Shown here: piece after piece, positions 36,301 through 45,143 of the stretch
Position numbering within the stretch: the first letter of the stretch is position 1
Layout: each line of letters begins with the position of its first letter
Notes under the pieces: generated by a model
Told to the model about the DNA's origin: nothing
Databases searched by the model: none
What the model saw: the letters and a program-made list of their open reading frames with translations, nothing else
Source: Actinacidiphila yeochonensis CN732
Lineage (GTDB): Bacteria; Actinomycetota; Actinomycetes; Streptomycetales; Streptomycetaceae
DNA: 64,000 nucleotides
Reading direction: 5' to 3'
NCBI RefSeq assembly: GCF_000745345.1
Contig: NZ_JQNR01000005.1
Coordinates: forward strand, 992,001-1,056,000
Program-made: the position numbers and the translations under genes

Positions 36301-36910
36301 GGAAGTGGCCGGACAGCCGGCTGAGCAACTGCCACTGGCGGTCCATCCGGTCCCGTGTGGTCCAGCCGACGAGGATCATGAAGAGCGGGACCAGCGGCAG
36401 TGTCACCACGATGATGACGGCGGAGATCCAGTCGGCGGTGGCGATCCGGGCCAGCACGACGGCCGGTACCGCCACCGCGAGCCCGAGTTGCGGCAGGTAG
36501 CGGGCGAAGTAGTCGTCGAGGGCGTCGATTCCCCGGGTGGCCAGGGTGGTCAGCTCTCCGGAGCGGCGCCCGGTCAGCCACCCGGGGCCCAGCTCGGTGG
36601 CGTGGGCCAGCAGCCGCCGTCGCAGCTGCGAGGTGACCGCCGCGGCCGACCGGTGGGCGCAGAGCTCGGTGAGCCAGGAGACCAGGGCCCGGCCGACGGC
36701 GACGCCGCCCAGCGCCAGCAGGTCGCCGCTGAGCGCGGCCGTCCCCTCACCCTGTTGGAAGGCCCGCACCACGAGGTCGGCGATGAGGAGCGCCTGCGCG
36801 ATGACCAGCCCGGAGCCGGCCAGGCCCAGCAGCACGGTGCCGGCCAGGAAGATCCGAGTGGTCCGCGCGTACCGCAGCAACCGGGGGTCGACCGGTTTCA
36901 CGTGGAACAT
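33347..36910 (-). CDS. cydDC: Fused thiol-reductant ABC exporter CydD-CydC
   Basis: A 1187-residue fusion of two ABC half-transporters. The CydD half has membrane helices, then Walker A GPSGAGKSTLL (about 373) and signature LSAGQRQR (about 470). After a linker of Asp/Gly-rich sequence (about 550-620), the CydC half has Walker A GPSGAGKTTL (about 978) and signature LSGGMRQR (about 1073). It exports cysteine/glutathione-type thiols needed for cytochrome bd assembly. It is downstream of cydAB in the same direction. The ATG start codon and next codons are part of a parS-like element. Confidence 0.95.
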   Translation of the reverse strand: MFHVKPVDPRLLRYARTTRIFLAGTVLLGLAGSGLVIAQALLIADLVVRAFQQGEGTAALSGDLLALGGVAVGRALVSWLTELCAHRSAAAVTSQLRRRLLAHATELGPGWLTGRRSGELTTLATRGIDALDDYFARYLPQLGLAVAVPAVVLARIATADWISAVIIVVTLPLVPLFMILVGWTTRDRMDRQWQLLSRLSGHFLDVVAGLPTLKVFGRAKVQAEKIRAITDDYRKATLRTLRIAFLSSFVLELLATISVALVAVGVGMRLVHGELDLRTGLMVLVLAPEAYLPLRQVGAQYHAAAEGLAAAEEVFAVLETPQAATAGHGLPAPDLRTAVVEVQDLEVRLDGRLAPTTLRLAPGETVAVTGPSGAGKSTLLRALLGFATPAAGRITVDGTDLAAIDPASWHRQIAWVPQHPHLFAGTVAENVRLARPDATDTEVRAALTAAGADGFAAPGDLVGDDGAGLSAGQRQRLALARAFLADRPLLLLDEPTANLDGETEGEVIASLRDLAAPRTVLLIAHRPALLPLADRVHAIPSPLPFPGESPSAQALSEEARPGAVQEWDGDRRDVPDAEPDAASATVSGMASGTDSGADSNGDPGTGRRGLLGVGTARGFRGRFAWACVLGVLALGCAVGLMGTSGWLISRAAQQPPVLYLMVAVTATRTFGIGRAVFRYGERLVGHDAVFRALAGVRAAVYRRLERLAPAGLGRTDRGDLLSRLVADVDGVQDHYLRWLLPAVTGGATALGAAAFTAWLLPAAGAVLGVGLLAAGVGVPALAVAVAHRTEGRLAPARGELSARVLGLFTGTAELAVAGALPRRRAEADRADRALRVLAARSAAATALGAGLTALVTGVTVAVCAWTGVRAVAAHELHGVVLAVVVLLPLAAFESVAGLPAAAQQRRRSRQAAARVRDVLHAPVPVSEPEQPSEPPATPYPLVLRGLTARHPGQAEPALRGVDLTLTPGRRIAVVGPSGAGKTTLAHVLLRFLDAESGSYTLAGQAAADLDGDDVRRLVGLCAQDAHVFASTVRENLRLARPTASDGELRDALAAARLDLDLDTEVGEHGARLSGGMRQRLALARALLARFPVLVLDEPAEHLDLPTADALTADLLAATRGRTVLIITHRLAGLADGAVDEILVLDRGQVVQRGGWSELATADGPFRRALERERAAEPSSRTAQLVGR
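36895..36908. other. ParB-binding site (parS-like), overlaps cydDC start
   Basis: GTTTCACGTGGAAC, 14 bp, matches the Streptomyces parS consensus GTTYCACGTGRAAC. It covers the second to sixth codons of cydDC (FHVKP on the minus strand). Confidence 0.85.
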
Positions 36911-36920
36911 CCCCTTTCGC

Positions 36921-36934
36921 GTTTCACGTGGAAC
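36921..36934. other. ParB-binding site (parS-like)
   Basis: A second identical GTTTCACGTGGAAC, 26 bp from the first, in the cydB-cydDC gap. A tandem parS pair like this is distinctive. Confidence 0.85.
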
Positions 36935-37001
36935 ATCCGGAACATCGGGTTCACGGCCGGCCGGGCACGGTGACGGCCCGGCCGGCCGGCGGTGGAGATC
37001 A

Positions 37002-38006
37002 TCAGTGCGCCGCGTTCGCGAGGTGCTGGGTGCCGATCCGCTTGCGGAAGACCCAGTAGGTCCAGCCCTGGTAGAGCAGCACCAGCGGGGTGGCCACGGC
37101 GGCGCACCAGGTCATGATCTTCAGCGTGTACGGCGTCGCGGAGGCGTTGCCGACGGTCAGGCTCCAGGAGCTGTTGAGCGTGGACGGCATCACGTCGGGG
37201 AAGAGCGCCAGGAAGAACGTCGCCACCATGGCGGCGATGGCCACGCCCGAGAACCCGAACGCCCACCCCTCGCGCCCGGCGCGGTTGGCCGTCCACGCGG
37301 CGGCCAGCGCCACCACCGCCAGCGCCACGGCCGGCAGGCTGCGCCCGTTGCCGCTGTGCACCTGGGTCCACACCAGGTAGGCCGCCACGATCAGCACCGT
37401 CCCGGCTCCCAGTCGCCCGGCGAGGGTGCGGGCGCGGTCCCGGATCGGCCCGACCGTCTTGAGCGCCACGAAGACGGCGCCGTGGAAGGTGAACAGCGCC
37501 AGCGTGGCCAGGCCGCCGAGCAGCGCGTAACCGCCCAGCAGGTCCCACAGGCCGCCGACGTACTCCTGGTTGGCGTCGATCTTCACCCCGTGCACGATGT
37601 TGGCGAACGCCACCCCCCACAGCAGCGGCGGCAGCAGCGAGGTCCAGAAGATCGTGTGCTCCCAGTTGCGCTGCCAGCGCTCCTCGGGCCGCTTGGCGCG
37701 GTACTCGAAGGCGACCCCGCGCAGGATCAGGCAGACCAGGATCAGCAGCAGCGGCAGGTAGAAGCCGGAGAAGAGCGTCGCGTACCAGTCGGGGAAGGCC
37801 GCGAAGGTGGCGCCGCCCGCGCTGAGCAGCCACACCTCGTTGCCGTCCCAGACCGGGCCGATGGTGTTGATCAGCACCCTGCGCTCGGCCCGGTCGCGGG
37901 CCAGCAGCTTGGTGAGGACGCCGACCCCGAAGTCGAACCCCTCCAGGAAGAAGTAGCCCGTCCACAGGACGGCGATGATGACGAACCAGGCGTCGTGGAG
38001 ATGCAT
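37002..38006 (-). CDS. cydB: Cytochrome bd ubiquinol oxidase subunit II
   Basis: A 334-residue membrane protein. It begins MHLHDAWFVIIAVLWTGYFF and continues EGFDFGVGVLTKLLARDRAE with NTIGPVWDGNEVWL, both typical of CydB. Eight or more hydrophobic helices are visible. AGGAGGA precedes the ATG. It sits between cydA (28 nt upstream) and cydDC, so cydA-cydB-cydDC form one operon for respiration at low oxygen. Confidence 0.96.
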   Translation of the reverse strand: MHLHDAWFVIIAVLWTGYFFLEGFDFGVGVLTKLLARDRAERRVLINTIGPVWDGNEVWLLSAGGATFAAFPDWYATLFSGFYLPLLLILVCLILRGVAFEYRAKRPEERWQRNWEHTIFWTSLLPPLLWGVAFANIVHGVKIDANQEYVGGLWDLLGGYALLGGLATLALFTFHGAVFVALKTVGPIRDRARTLAGRLGAGTVLIVAAYLVWTQVHSGNGRSLPAVALAVVALAAAWTANRAGREGWAFGFSGVAIAAMVATFFLALFPDVMPSTLNSSWSLTVGNASATPYTLKIMTWCAAVATPLVLLYQGWTYWVFRKRIGTQHLANAAH

Positions 38007-38034
38007 GTCCCGTTCCTCCTTCTACGCGGCCGGG

Positions 38035-39546
38035 TCAGTACGAGAAGGCCATCGGGCGGTCGGCGTCCTGGTCGGGGTCGCCGCCGATACGGGTGGGGGA
38101 GCGCCGGTCGTCGTCGGTCAGCTCCGGCGGGCCGGCCTTGGCGTACTTCACCATCAGCCGGATCTCGACGACGGCGAGCAGCGCGTACAGCGCGGTGAAG
38201 GTGATCAGCGAGGTCACCACCTCGCCCGTGGAGACGCCCGGGGAGACCGCGTCCTTGGTGCGCAGCACTCCGTAGACCACCCACGGCTGGCGGCCGGTCT
38301 CGGTGAAGATCCAGCCCCAGGAGTTGGCGAGGAGCGGGAACACCATCGTCAGCAGGGCTGCTCGCCAGTACCAGGGGGACAGGCGCTCGCCCAGGCCGAT
38401 GCCGCGGGTCAGCATCAGGTGCGGCACCTCGTCCTCACCGGTGCGCTTCTCCGGAGCCAGCCAGAACCTGCGCCGGGTCAGCCACAGCCCGGCCGCGCCC
38501 ACACCGATGGAGACGACGCCGAAGCCGATCATCCAGCGGAAGCCCCAGTACTCGACGGGGACGTCGGGCCGGTAGTCGCCGGGGCCGTACTTCTGCTGCT
38601 CGGCCTTCTCGACGTCCTTGATGCCGCCGACGTAGGAGGTGAAGTTGTCGTCGGCGAGGAAGGAGAGCAGGTTCGGGATGTCGATGGCCACCTCGTTGTG
38701 GCCCTTGTTGACGTTCCCGACCGCGAAGACCGAGAAGGGCGCGCCCTTCTGGCCGTCCCACAGGGCCTCGGCGGCCGCCATCTTCATCGGCTGCTGCTTG
38801 AACATGACCTTGCCGAGGGTGTCGCCGCTGATCGCGGTGAGCGCTCCGGCGACGACGGCGACGACCAGGGCCAGCCGCAGCGAGGACCGCATCACGCTGA
38901 TGTGCCGGCGGCGGGCCAGGTGGTAGGCGGCGATGCCGATCACGAAGGCGGCACCGGTGAGGAAGGACGCCGACATCGTGTGGAAGAACTGCGCGAGCGC
39001 GGTGTTCTGGGTCAGCACCGCCCAGAAGTCGGTCAGCTCGGCCCGCTTCGTCCGGGGGTTGTAGGTGTAGCCGACCGGGTGCTGCATCCAGGAGTTGGCG
39101 GCCAGGATGAAGTACGCGGACAGGATGGTGCCGATCGACACCATCCATATGCAGGCCAGGTGGATGCGCTTGGGCAGTCGGTCCCAGCCGAAGATCCACA
39201 GGCCGACGAAGGTGGACTCGAAGAAGAAGGCGATCAGCGCCTCGAAGGCGAGCGGAGCGCCGAAGATGTCCCCGACGAAGCGCGAGTAGTCGGACCAGTT
39301 CATGCCGAACTGGAACTCCTGCACGATGCCGGTGGCCACGCCCATGGCGATGTTGATCAGGAAGAGCTTCCCCCAGAACTTGGTCGCTCTGAGGTAGGTG
39401 TCCTTCCCGGTACGCACCCAGGCGGTCTGCAGCCCCGCGGTCAGCGCGGAGAGGGAGATCGTCAGGGGGACGAAGAGGAAGTGGTAGACGGTCGTCACGC
39501 CGAACTGCCACCTGGCGACGTTCAGTGGCTCCAGAGCGAGCTGCAC
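38035..39546 (-). CDS. cydA: Cytochrome bd ubiquinol oxidase subunit I
   Basis: A 503-residue haem-binding subunit: LEPLNVARWQFGVTTVYHFL (including a conserved haem ligand His), QEFQFGMNWSDYSRFVGDIF, TMSASFLTGAAFVIG and VPVEYWGFRWMIGFGV. The GTG start follows AAAGGAGA. Upstream is a Rex-type operator at 39579-39604, indicating redox control by NADH/NAD+ ratio. The C-terminal 30 residues are variable. Confidence 0.96.
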   Translation of the reverse strand: MQLALEPLNVARWQFGVTTVYHFLFVPLTISLSALTAGLQTAWVRTGKDTYLRATKFWGKLFLINIAMGVATGIVQEFQFGMNWSDYSRFVGDIFGAPLAFEALIAFFFESTFVGLWIFGWDRLPKRIHLACIWMVSIGTILSAYFILAANSWMQHPVGYTYNPRTKRAELTDFWAVLTQNTALAQFFHTMSASFLTGAAFVIGIAAYHLARRRHISVMRSSLRLALVVAVVAGALTAISGDTLGKVMFKQQPMKMAAAEALWDGQKGAPFSVFAVGNVNKGHNEVAIDIPNLLSFLADDNFTSYVGGIKDVEKAEQQKYGPGDYRPDVPVEYWGFRWMIGFGVVSIGVGAAGLWLTRRRFWLAPEKRTGEDEVPHLMLTRGIGLGERLSPWYWRAALLTMVFPLLANSWGWIFTETGRQPWVVYGVLRTKDAVSPGVSTGEVVTSLITFTALYALLAVVEIRLMVKYAKAGPPELTDDDRRSPTRIGGDPDQDADRPMAFSY

Positions 39547-39578
39547 GATACGTCTCCTTTACTGCGATACGCGTTCCG

Positions 39579-39604
39579 CTTGTGAACGTGAACGCATTCA
39601 CAAG
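39579..39604 (-). promoter_or_regulatory. Rex-type redox operator before cydA
   Basis: On the minus strand the core reads TTGTGAATGCGTTCACGT, matching the Rex site TTGTGAANNNNTTCACAA in 16 of 18 positions. It overlaps a further TTCACAAG half-site (plus strand CTTGTGAA at 39579). It lies 33-58 bp upstream of the cydA start, as expected for repression by Rex when NADH is low. Confidence 0.8.
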
Positions 39605-39726
39605 CTCATCCATATGGAGTATCGCGCACACGTTTTCGCCCCCTGCCACCGGGGGTGGTCAAGGGGCGAAAGAGCAGCTCAGGTGGGATATGGAGACGAA
39701 AGCGACAAGGGCGGACGCGAGGCCGG

Positions 39727-40803
39727 TCAGAGCAGCCCGCGGAAGTCCGCCGCGGTCCGCAGCACGAGGTCGTTCGCCTCGCTCTCACCGATGGTGATCC
39801 GCACGCCCTCGCCGGGGAAGGGCCGTACCGTGGCACCGGCCCGTTCGCAGGCCGCCGCGAACTCCGCGGTGCGCTCCCCCAGCCGCAGCCAGACGAAGTT
39901 CGCCTGCGTGGGCGGCACCGTCCACCCCTGCGCGGTCAGCGCCGCCACCACCCGGGCGCGCTCCTCGACCAGCCCGGCCACCCGCTCCAGCAGCGCCGGC
40001 TCGGCCCGCAGGCTGGCGATCGCCGCGTCCTGCGCGAGCTGGCTGACGCCGAAGGGCACGGCGGTCTTGCGCAGCGCCTCCGCCACCGGCTGGTGCGCGA
40101 TGGCGAAGCCGATCCGCAGGCCGGCCAGGCCGTACGCCTTCGAGAACGTGCGCAGCACCGCCACGTTCGGGCGGTCCCGGTAGAGCTCCACGCCGTCGGG
40201 CACCTCTGGGTCGGTGATGAACTCCCGGTACGCCTCGTCCAGCACCACCAGGACGTCGGAGGGCACCCGGTCGAGGAAGTGCTCCAGCTCCGCCCGGCGG
40301 ATCGCGTTGCCGGTCGGGTTGTTGGGGTTGCAGACGAAGACCAGCCGGGTCCGCTCGGTGACCGCGGCCAGCATGGCGTCCAGGTCGTGGTTCTCGCCGG
40401 CGTCCAGCGGCACCTCGACCGCCGCCGCGCCGCTGATCCCCGTGATGATCGGGTACGCCTCGAAGGACCGCCAGGCGTAGACGACCTCGTCGCCCGGGCC
40501 GGCTGTCGCCTGGAGCAGCTGCTGCGCCACGCCGACCGAGCCGGTGCCCGTCGCGACGTGCTCCACCGGCACCCCGAACCGCTCCGCCAGCTCGGCGGTC
40601 AGCTCGGCGCAGGCCAGGTCCGGGTAGCGGTTGAGGCGAGCCGCCGCGCCGGTCGCCGCCTCCAGGACACCCGGCAGCGGGGGGTAGGGGTTCTCGTTGG
40701 AGGAGAGCTTGAAGGCGGGCACGCCCTCCGCCGCCACCGGCGGCCGGCCGGGCTTGTAGGTCGGGATGCCGTCCAGCGCCGCGCGCAGCTTGGGAGTGCT
40801 CAT
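39727..40803 (-). CDS. hisC: Histidinol-phosphate/aromatic aminotransferase
   Basis: A 358-residue class I/II aminotransferase of the HisC type: [49 protein letters not shown] and PLP lysine in [14 protein letters not shown]. There is no his operon here, so it may be the HisC-like phenylalanine or aromatic aminotransferase copy; in S. coelicolor a HisC-type gene also neighbours the cyd operon (recalled). It is divergent from the LacI regulator gene. Confidence 0.88.
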   Translation of the reverse strand: MSTPKLRAALDGIPTYKPGRPPVAAEGVPAFKLSSNENPYPPLPGVLEAATGAAARLNRYPDLACAELTAELAERFGVPVEHVATGTGSVGVAQQLLQATAGPGDEVVYAWRSFEAYPIITGISGAAAVEVPLDAGENHDLDAMLAAVTERTRLVFVCNPNNPTGNAIRRAELEHFLDRVPSDVLVVLDEAYREFITDPEVPDGVELYRDRPNVAVLRTFSKAYGLAGLRIGFAIAHQPVAEALRKTAVPFGVSQLAQDAAIASLRAEPALLERVAGLVEERARVVAALTAQGWTVPPTQANFVWLRLGERTAEFAAACERAGATVRPFPGEGVRITIGESEANDLVLRTAADFRGLL

Positions 40804-41104
40804 GCCGCCACCTTACGAGCGGAGGACAGCCGAGGGGAGACCTCCCGACCGTGCGTTCGGTCGATGGTGCCCGGGTGGCGTGCGCCCTGGCGCGCGTCCC
40901 CCGTAGGGGTGAGTCGGACCGGCCTGCGAGGGGGCGACAATCGGCGGGAGATCCCCTTCCGTACAGGTGTATCCCGCACAGGAGTCGGCCTGCCGCCTGC
41001 ATATTCCAGTCGCATACGGTTTTCGATCTTGCAGAAACCGTTCTGCCGAGGTGCCGTCGCCGCGGCGACCTGGCAGAGCGGTGCCGCCCTACTATCGGCT
41101 CGCC
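40804..41104. promoter_or_regulatory. Divergent promoter region of hisC-like and LacI genes
   Basis: A perfect palindrome GCAGAAACCGTTCTGC (41031-41046) is a candidate LacI-family operator; ACGGTTT/AAACCGT overlap it at 41016-41041. TACTAT at 41091-41096, 8 nt before the ATG, could be a -10 hexamer for a leaderless transcript. Confidence 0.5.
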
Positions 41105-42205
41105 ATGACAGCAGCAGGGAACCACCAGGCGAGCCGGCCGGCCGGACGCAGGCTGGAGCGGGCAGGCATCAGGGATGTCGCCGCGGCGGCCGGCGTCTCG
41201 ATCACGACCGTCTCCGACGCGCTCAACGGCAAGGGGCGGCTGCCCGATGCCACCCGCCGCCATGTCCGCGAGGTCGCCGACCGGCTCGGCTACCGACCGT
41301 CGGCGGCCGCCCGTACGCTGCGCACCGGGAGATCCGGGCTGATCGGCCTGACGGTGACGACGTACGGCGAAGAACCGTTCACCTTCACCGAGTTCGCGTA
41401 CTTCGCGGAGATGGCCAGGGCGGCCACCTCCGCCGCCCTCGCGCGCGGCTACGCGCTGGTGATCCTTCCCGCCTCGTCCCGCCACGACGTGTGGGGGAAC
41501 GTGGCGCTGGACGGCACCGTGGTCATCGACCCCTCCGACCAGGACCCGGTGGTCGCCGAACTGGTCCGCCAAGGCGTGCCGGTGGTCAGCGACGGCCGGC
41601 CGGGCGGCAGCCTGCCGGTGCACGCCTGGGTGGACAACGACCACGAGGAGGCGGTCCTCGGCATCCTCGACCACCTGGCCGCGGCCGGCGCCCGCCGGAT
41701 CGGCCTGCTCACCGGCACCAGCACCGACACGTACACCCGGCTGTCCACCACCGCGTACCTGGAATGGTGCGAACGGGTCGGCCAGGAACCGGTCTACGAG
41801 GCGTACCCGGCCCACGACCCGTGCGCGGGCGCCGTGGCGGCCGACCGGCTGCTGGCCCGGCCGGACCGCCCGGACGCGGTCTACGGCCTCTTCGACCCCA
41901 ACGGCACCGACCTGCTCGCCGCGGCCCGCCGCTACGGGCTCCGGGTGCCCGACGACCTGCTGCTGGTGTGCTGCAGCGAGAGCGGTGGCTACGCGGGCAC
42001 CGACCCGCCGATCACCACGCTGTCGCTCCAACCCCGCAGGATCGGCACGGCCGTCGTGCAGCTGCTCATCGACGCGATCGAGGGGGTCGGCCCCGGCCAC
42101 CCGGTGCAGCAGGTGATGCCGACCGAGTTGATCGTGCGCGCCTCCTCGCAGCGCCGGGCACACCGCACCACCGTCAGCCCGCCACGCGGACCGTCCGGCG
42201 GGTAG
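41105..42205 (+). CDS. LacI family transcriptional regulator
   Basis: A 366-residue regulator. The helix-turn-helix is IRDVAAAAGVSITTVSDALN, then KGRLPDATRRHVREVADRLG, and the periplasmic-binding-like effector domain runs from LIGLTVTTYGEEPFTF to the end. The ATG at 41105 is only 8 nt behind TACTAT, and no ribosome site is present, so a leaderless start is likely. It may autoregulate through the palindrome at 41031-41046. Confidence 0.9.
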   Translation: MTAAGNHQASRPAGRRLERAGIRDVAAAAGVSITTVSDALNGKGRLPDATRRHVREVADRLGYRPSAAARTLRTGRSGLIGLTVTTYGEEPFTFTEFAYFAEMARAATSAALARGYALVILPASSRHDVWGNVALDGTVVIDPSDQDPVVAELVRQGVPVVSDGRPGGSLPVHAWVDNDHEEAVLGILDHLAAAGARRIGLLTGTSTDTYTRLSTTAYLEWCERVGQEPVYEAYPAHDPCAGAVAADRLLARPDRPDAVYGLFDPNGTDLLAAARRYGLRVPDDLLLVCCSESGGYAGTDPPITTLSLQPRRIGTAVVQLLIDAIEGVGPGHPVQQVMPTELIVRASSQRRAHRTTVSPPRGPSGG

Positions 42206-42445
42206 CGGAACCGTGCCCGCGTGCGGGCCGACGGACGGGCAGAGGAGCCGCGCCCGTCGCCCTCCGGAGCGGCTGCCCGGGAGCACGTACCCGAACGGTG
42301 CTGCCCGGCCCCGGCGATCCGGCGGAGACCGAGCGCGGCGCGTCTCCGCCGGGGGACACGGCGCGGTTCCGCGCGGGGAGTACGGCCCGGTTTGTCGGGA
42401 CCTTGCGAAAACCAGGTGCCCGGGTATGTCACAACGCGCCAGCCA

Positions 42446-42463
42446 CGTTTCTATGATGGGCGG
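42446..42463 (+). promoter_or_regulatory. Possible -10 element for the phosphatase gene
   Basis: TATGAT at 42452-42457 lies 33 bp before the ATG at 42490. The -35 region (around 42429-42434) is weak, so the site is only tentative. Confidence 0.35.
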
Positions 42464-42489
42464 ATGGTGGCGCGAGCGTGGAGGGGTCG

Positions 42490-43584
42490 ATGACTCAGGG
42501 GGCAGATCAGGGGTACGAGCCCGGCACCGGGTACGAGCCCGCGCCCGGCTACGGAACGGCGCCCGAATTCCAGCAGGCGGCCCCCTACGCGCCGGGCGGC
42601 CCGACGGCTCCCCCGCCCGGCTACGACACCGTCCCGCCGCCGGCGCCCCCTCTGCCGCCGGGCTACGAACCCGCCCAGCCGGAGACCCCGTTGGCCTCCG
42701 CCGAGTACCCGCCCACTGCCCACGACCTGCCCGTGATCAGCGACGGCGGAGTACCCGCCGACGGGCTCGGGCCGCTCTACGTCGTCGGCGACGTCCACGG
42801 CTACCTGGACGAGCTCCTCGCCGCGCTCCAGGAACGCGGGCTGGTGGACGGCGAGGGCCACTGGTCCGCCGGCACGGCCAGGCTCTGGTTCCTCGGCGAC
42901 TTCACCGACCGCGGGCCGGACGGCATCGGCGTCATCGAGCTGGTGATGCAGTTGTCCGCCGAGGCCGCCGCGGCCGGCGGCTACTGCCGCGCGCTGATGG
43001 GCAACCACGAACTCCTGCTGCTGGGCGCCCACCGGTTCGGCGACACGCCGGTCAACTCCGTCGGCGGTACGGCCTCCTTCCTGGCCGCGTGGCGGCTCAA
43101 CGGCGGCCAGCCCACGGACATGGAACGGCTGGAGGACCGCCACCTCACCTGGATCTCCCGACTGGACGCGGCCCACCTCACCGACGGCCACCTGCTGATG
43201 CACTCCGACACCACCGCCTACCTCGACTACGGCAGCAGCATCGAGGAGATGAACGACACGGTCACCGGCGTGCTCCAGCGCGGCGACGCGGACGAGTGCT
43301 GGGACCTGTTCCGCAAGTTCACCAAGCGGTTCGCCTTCCGCGGCGACGGCGGCGCCAGCGCCGCCCGCGAGCTGCTGGCCACCTACGGGGGCACCAGGGT
43401 CGTGCACGGCCACAGCCCGATCCCCTACCTGCTGGCCGAGGCAGGCGGCGACTCACCTGAGGAGCCGACGGGCCGCTCGGTGCTGGGGCCAATGGTCTAC
43501 GCGGAGAACCTCGCGGTGGCGATGGACGGCGGCGTGACCATGGACGGAAAGCTGCTGGTCGCCCAGCTCCCGCTGGAGGGCTAG
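42490..43584 (+). CDS. Metallophosphoesterase (Ser/Thr phosphatase-like)
   Basis: A 364-residue PPP-type phosphatase. After 90 Pro/Gly/Tyr-rich residues the motifs are VVGDVHGYLDELLAAL, WFLGDFTDRGPDGIGV, LMGNHELLLLGAHRFG and GTRVVHGHSPIPYLLA, giving the D-H, G-D-D-R, G-N-H-E and H-G-H metal ligands. The ATG is behind GGAGGGG (a GTG 12 nt earlier is also in frame). The Pro-Gly-Tyr leader suggests membrane or surface association. The substrate, phosphoprotein or nucleotide, is unknown. Confidence 0.9.
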   Translation: MTQGADQGYEPGTGYEPAPGYGTAPEFQQAAPYAPGGPTAPPPGYDTVPPPAPPLPPGYEPAQPETPLASAEYPPTAHDLPVISDGGVPADGLGPLYVVGDVHGYLDELLAALQERGLVDGEGHWSAGTARLWFLGDFTDRGPDGIGVIELVMQLSAEAAAAGGYCRALMGNHELLLLGAHRFGDTPVNSVGGTASFLAAWRLNGGQPTDMERLEDRHLTWISRLDAAHLTDGHLLMHSDTTAYLDYGSSIEEMNDTVTGVLQRGDADECWDLFRKFTKRFAFRGDGGASAARELLATYGGTRVVHGHSPIPYLLAEAGGDSPEEPTGRSVLGPMVYAENLAVAMDGGVTMDGKLLVAQLPLEG

Positions 43585-44085
43585 GTCCGCCCGGTAGCCA
43601 GGTGTCCTGGTCGAGGAGGCGACCGCCAGGCGGCCGAAGGCCCTCGTAGTGGGCTGTCCGGGTTTCGGCCAACGCGGCGCGTGCCCGTGCCAGGCGGCGA
43701 GCGGGGCAGACCTTGCAGGGCGGGGGCAGTGGTGCCCGCCGTGGCGTCAGGCAACGACCTGGCGCCAGGCAACGACGTGGTGCCGGGACCGGCCAGGACC
43801 CGCGGACCGGACGCCGGAAGAAGCGCCGGGCCGATCCGATGACGCCCGACAGCGTCCGACCGCGTCCGATGACGCCCGACAGCGTCCGACGGCGTCCAAC
43901 CGCGTCCGATGTCGCCGGTTCTTCACGGCTCTGACCCGGTCCGGCGCCAATTCCGAGCGTGCCCTGTCACGGCCCGTCATCCCGCCCTACTATCGGCAGT
44001 ATCCGTAGGGACACCGTCTCCTGGCCCGAGTGGCCTGCCCGTTCCACGTGGAACATGCGCGCCCGGGAGGTCGGAGCATCGGGGG
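43585..44085. repeat. Intergenic region with 30-bp repeats and parS
   Basis: Two 30-bp units (43835-43864 and 43865-43894, core GATGACGCCCGACAGCGTCC) and a diverged third form a direct repeat. TACTAT (43988-43993) follows, and a perfect parS-like palindrome lies at 44041-44054. No gene is supported. Confidence 0.7.
44041..44054. other. ParB-binding site (parS-like), perfect palindrome
   Basis: GTTCCACGTGGAAC matches GTTYCACGTGRAAC on both strands. It lies 31 bp upstream of the membrane protein gene at 44086. Confidence 0.85.
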
Positions 44086-44967
44086 ATGCACATGGCCAGC
44101 GCTCCACTTCTGCTCGACCAGGACCGCCCGGACTTCGAACACGTCCTTGACGAGGCGCTCCGTATCGTCCTCGACAGCGTCGGCGGTCAGGGCGAGTCGC
44201 CGCTCACCGCCGAGCAGTTGCGCAGGCTGGCGTTGGCCGCGGCCGAAGCGGTCGTCGCCCGCGCCCCGGAGGAGTACGCCGCCTACCGCACGGCGCGTGC
44301 CCGGTCCCGCGAGGAGGCCGGCGGGGAACAGGACCGCAAGGAGGCCGGCGGGGAGCAGGCCCGCGAGCAGACGGAGCCCCACGGCGACCGGGCCTTCAGC
44401 CACGCGGCCCTGGGGATGGCCGAACGCTCCGGTTCCGGCGCGGGGATATGCGCGTTGCTGGCTGTCCTGACCCCGTTCCTCGCCGGAGCGGCCGCGGTGC
44501 TCCTGCTGCTCATCGGCTACGCGATGGCCGCTGTCTCCCCGGAACCGGGGATCGCGGCACCGCTGCGCACCGCCGGGTGGTTCTTCGCCGCGGTGGCGGC
44601 CGCCGCCGTCCTCCTGGGAGCCGTCGGCCTGCTGCTGACCGCCCTGCGCGACGGAGCGGCGGCGGTCCAGGACGCCCCGGAGCCGCTGGCCCCCGAGGTG
44701 GCGCGGGCCCGGTCGGAGTGGCACGGCGCACTGCTGGCGCGGGCGCTGCTGCCCTTCCTGGAGGATGCGTTGGCCGAGGCTTCGGCGGTCCCGCCGGCCC
44801 CGGCTCCCCGCGCCGGTTCCCGCATGCCTCAGCTGGGCTACACCCGGCCGCGGTACTCCTCCCCGCTCGAACCGCACCCGGGCCCGCCCCGCTTCAGCTC
44901 CCCCGACTTCGGCGGCCCGGACTTCGGCGGCCCGGACTTCGGCGGCCCCGACCGCCGGCCCGAGTGA
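44086..44967 (+). CDS. Hypothetical membrane protein
   Basis: A 293-residue protein with a soluble N-terminus rich in Glu/Arg, two membrane segments (SGAGICALLAVLTPFLAGAA, FFAAVAAAAVLLGAVGLLLT) and a cytoplasmic tail ending in three GGPDF repeats encoded by 15-bp units (44917-44950). ATGs at 44086 and 44092 are both behind a G-rich site. No family recognised. Confidence 0.7.
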   Translation: MHMASAPLLLDQDRPDFEHVLDEALRIVLDSVGGQGESPLTAEQLRRLALAAAEAVVARAPEEYAAYRTARARSREEAGGEQDRKEAGGEQAREQTEPHGDRAFSHAALGMAERSGSGAGICALLAVLTPFLAGAAAVLLLLIGYAMAAVSPEPGIAAPLRTAGWFFAAVAAAAVLLGAVGLLLTALRDGAAAVQDAPEPLAPEVARARSEWHGALLARALLPFLEDALAEASAVPPAPAPRAGSRMPQLGYTRPRYSSPLEPHPGPPRFSSPDFGGPDFGGPDFGGPDRRPE

Positions 44968-45143
44968 CCTGACCCGAGCGACCCGCCGCTCGTACCCGCG
45001 CCATGTCCACCCCGGACCGCCCGCTGCCGATGGGGCCCGCGACCGGTGCCGCCCGGATGGCCCGTTCCGGCTCGCGAACCGTACGGCGGCTTGTTTGACT
45101 GCTCGCGTACCTGGCCACGACGGGATCGGAACGGGAGCGGCCC

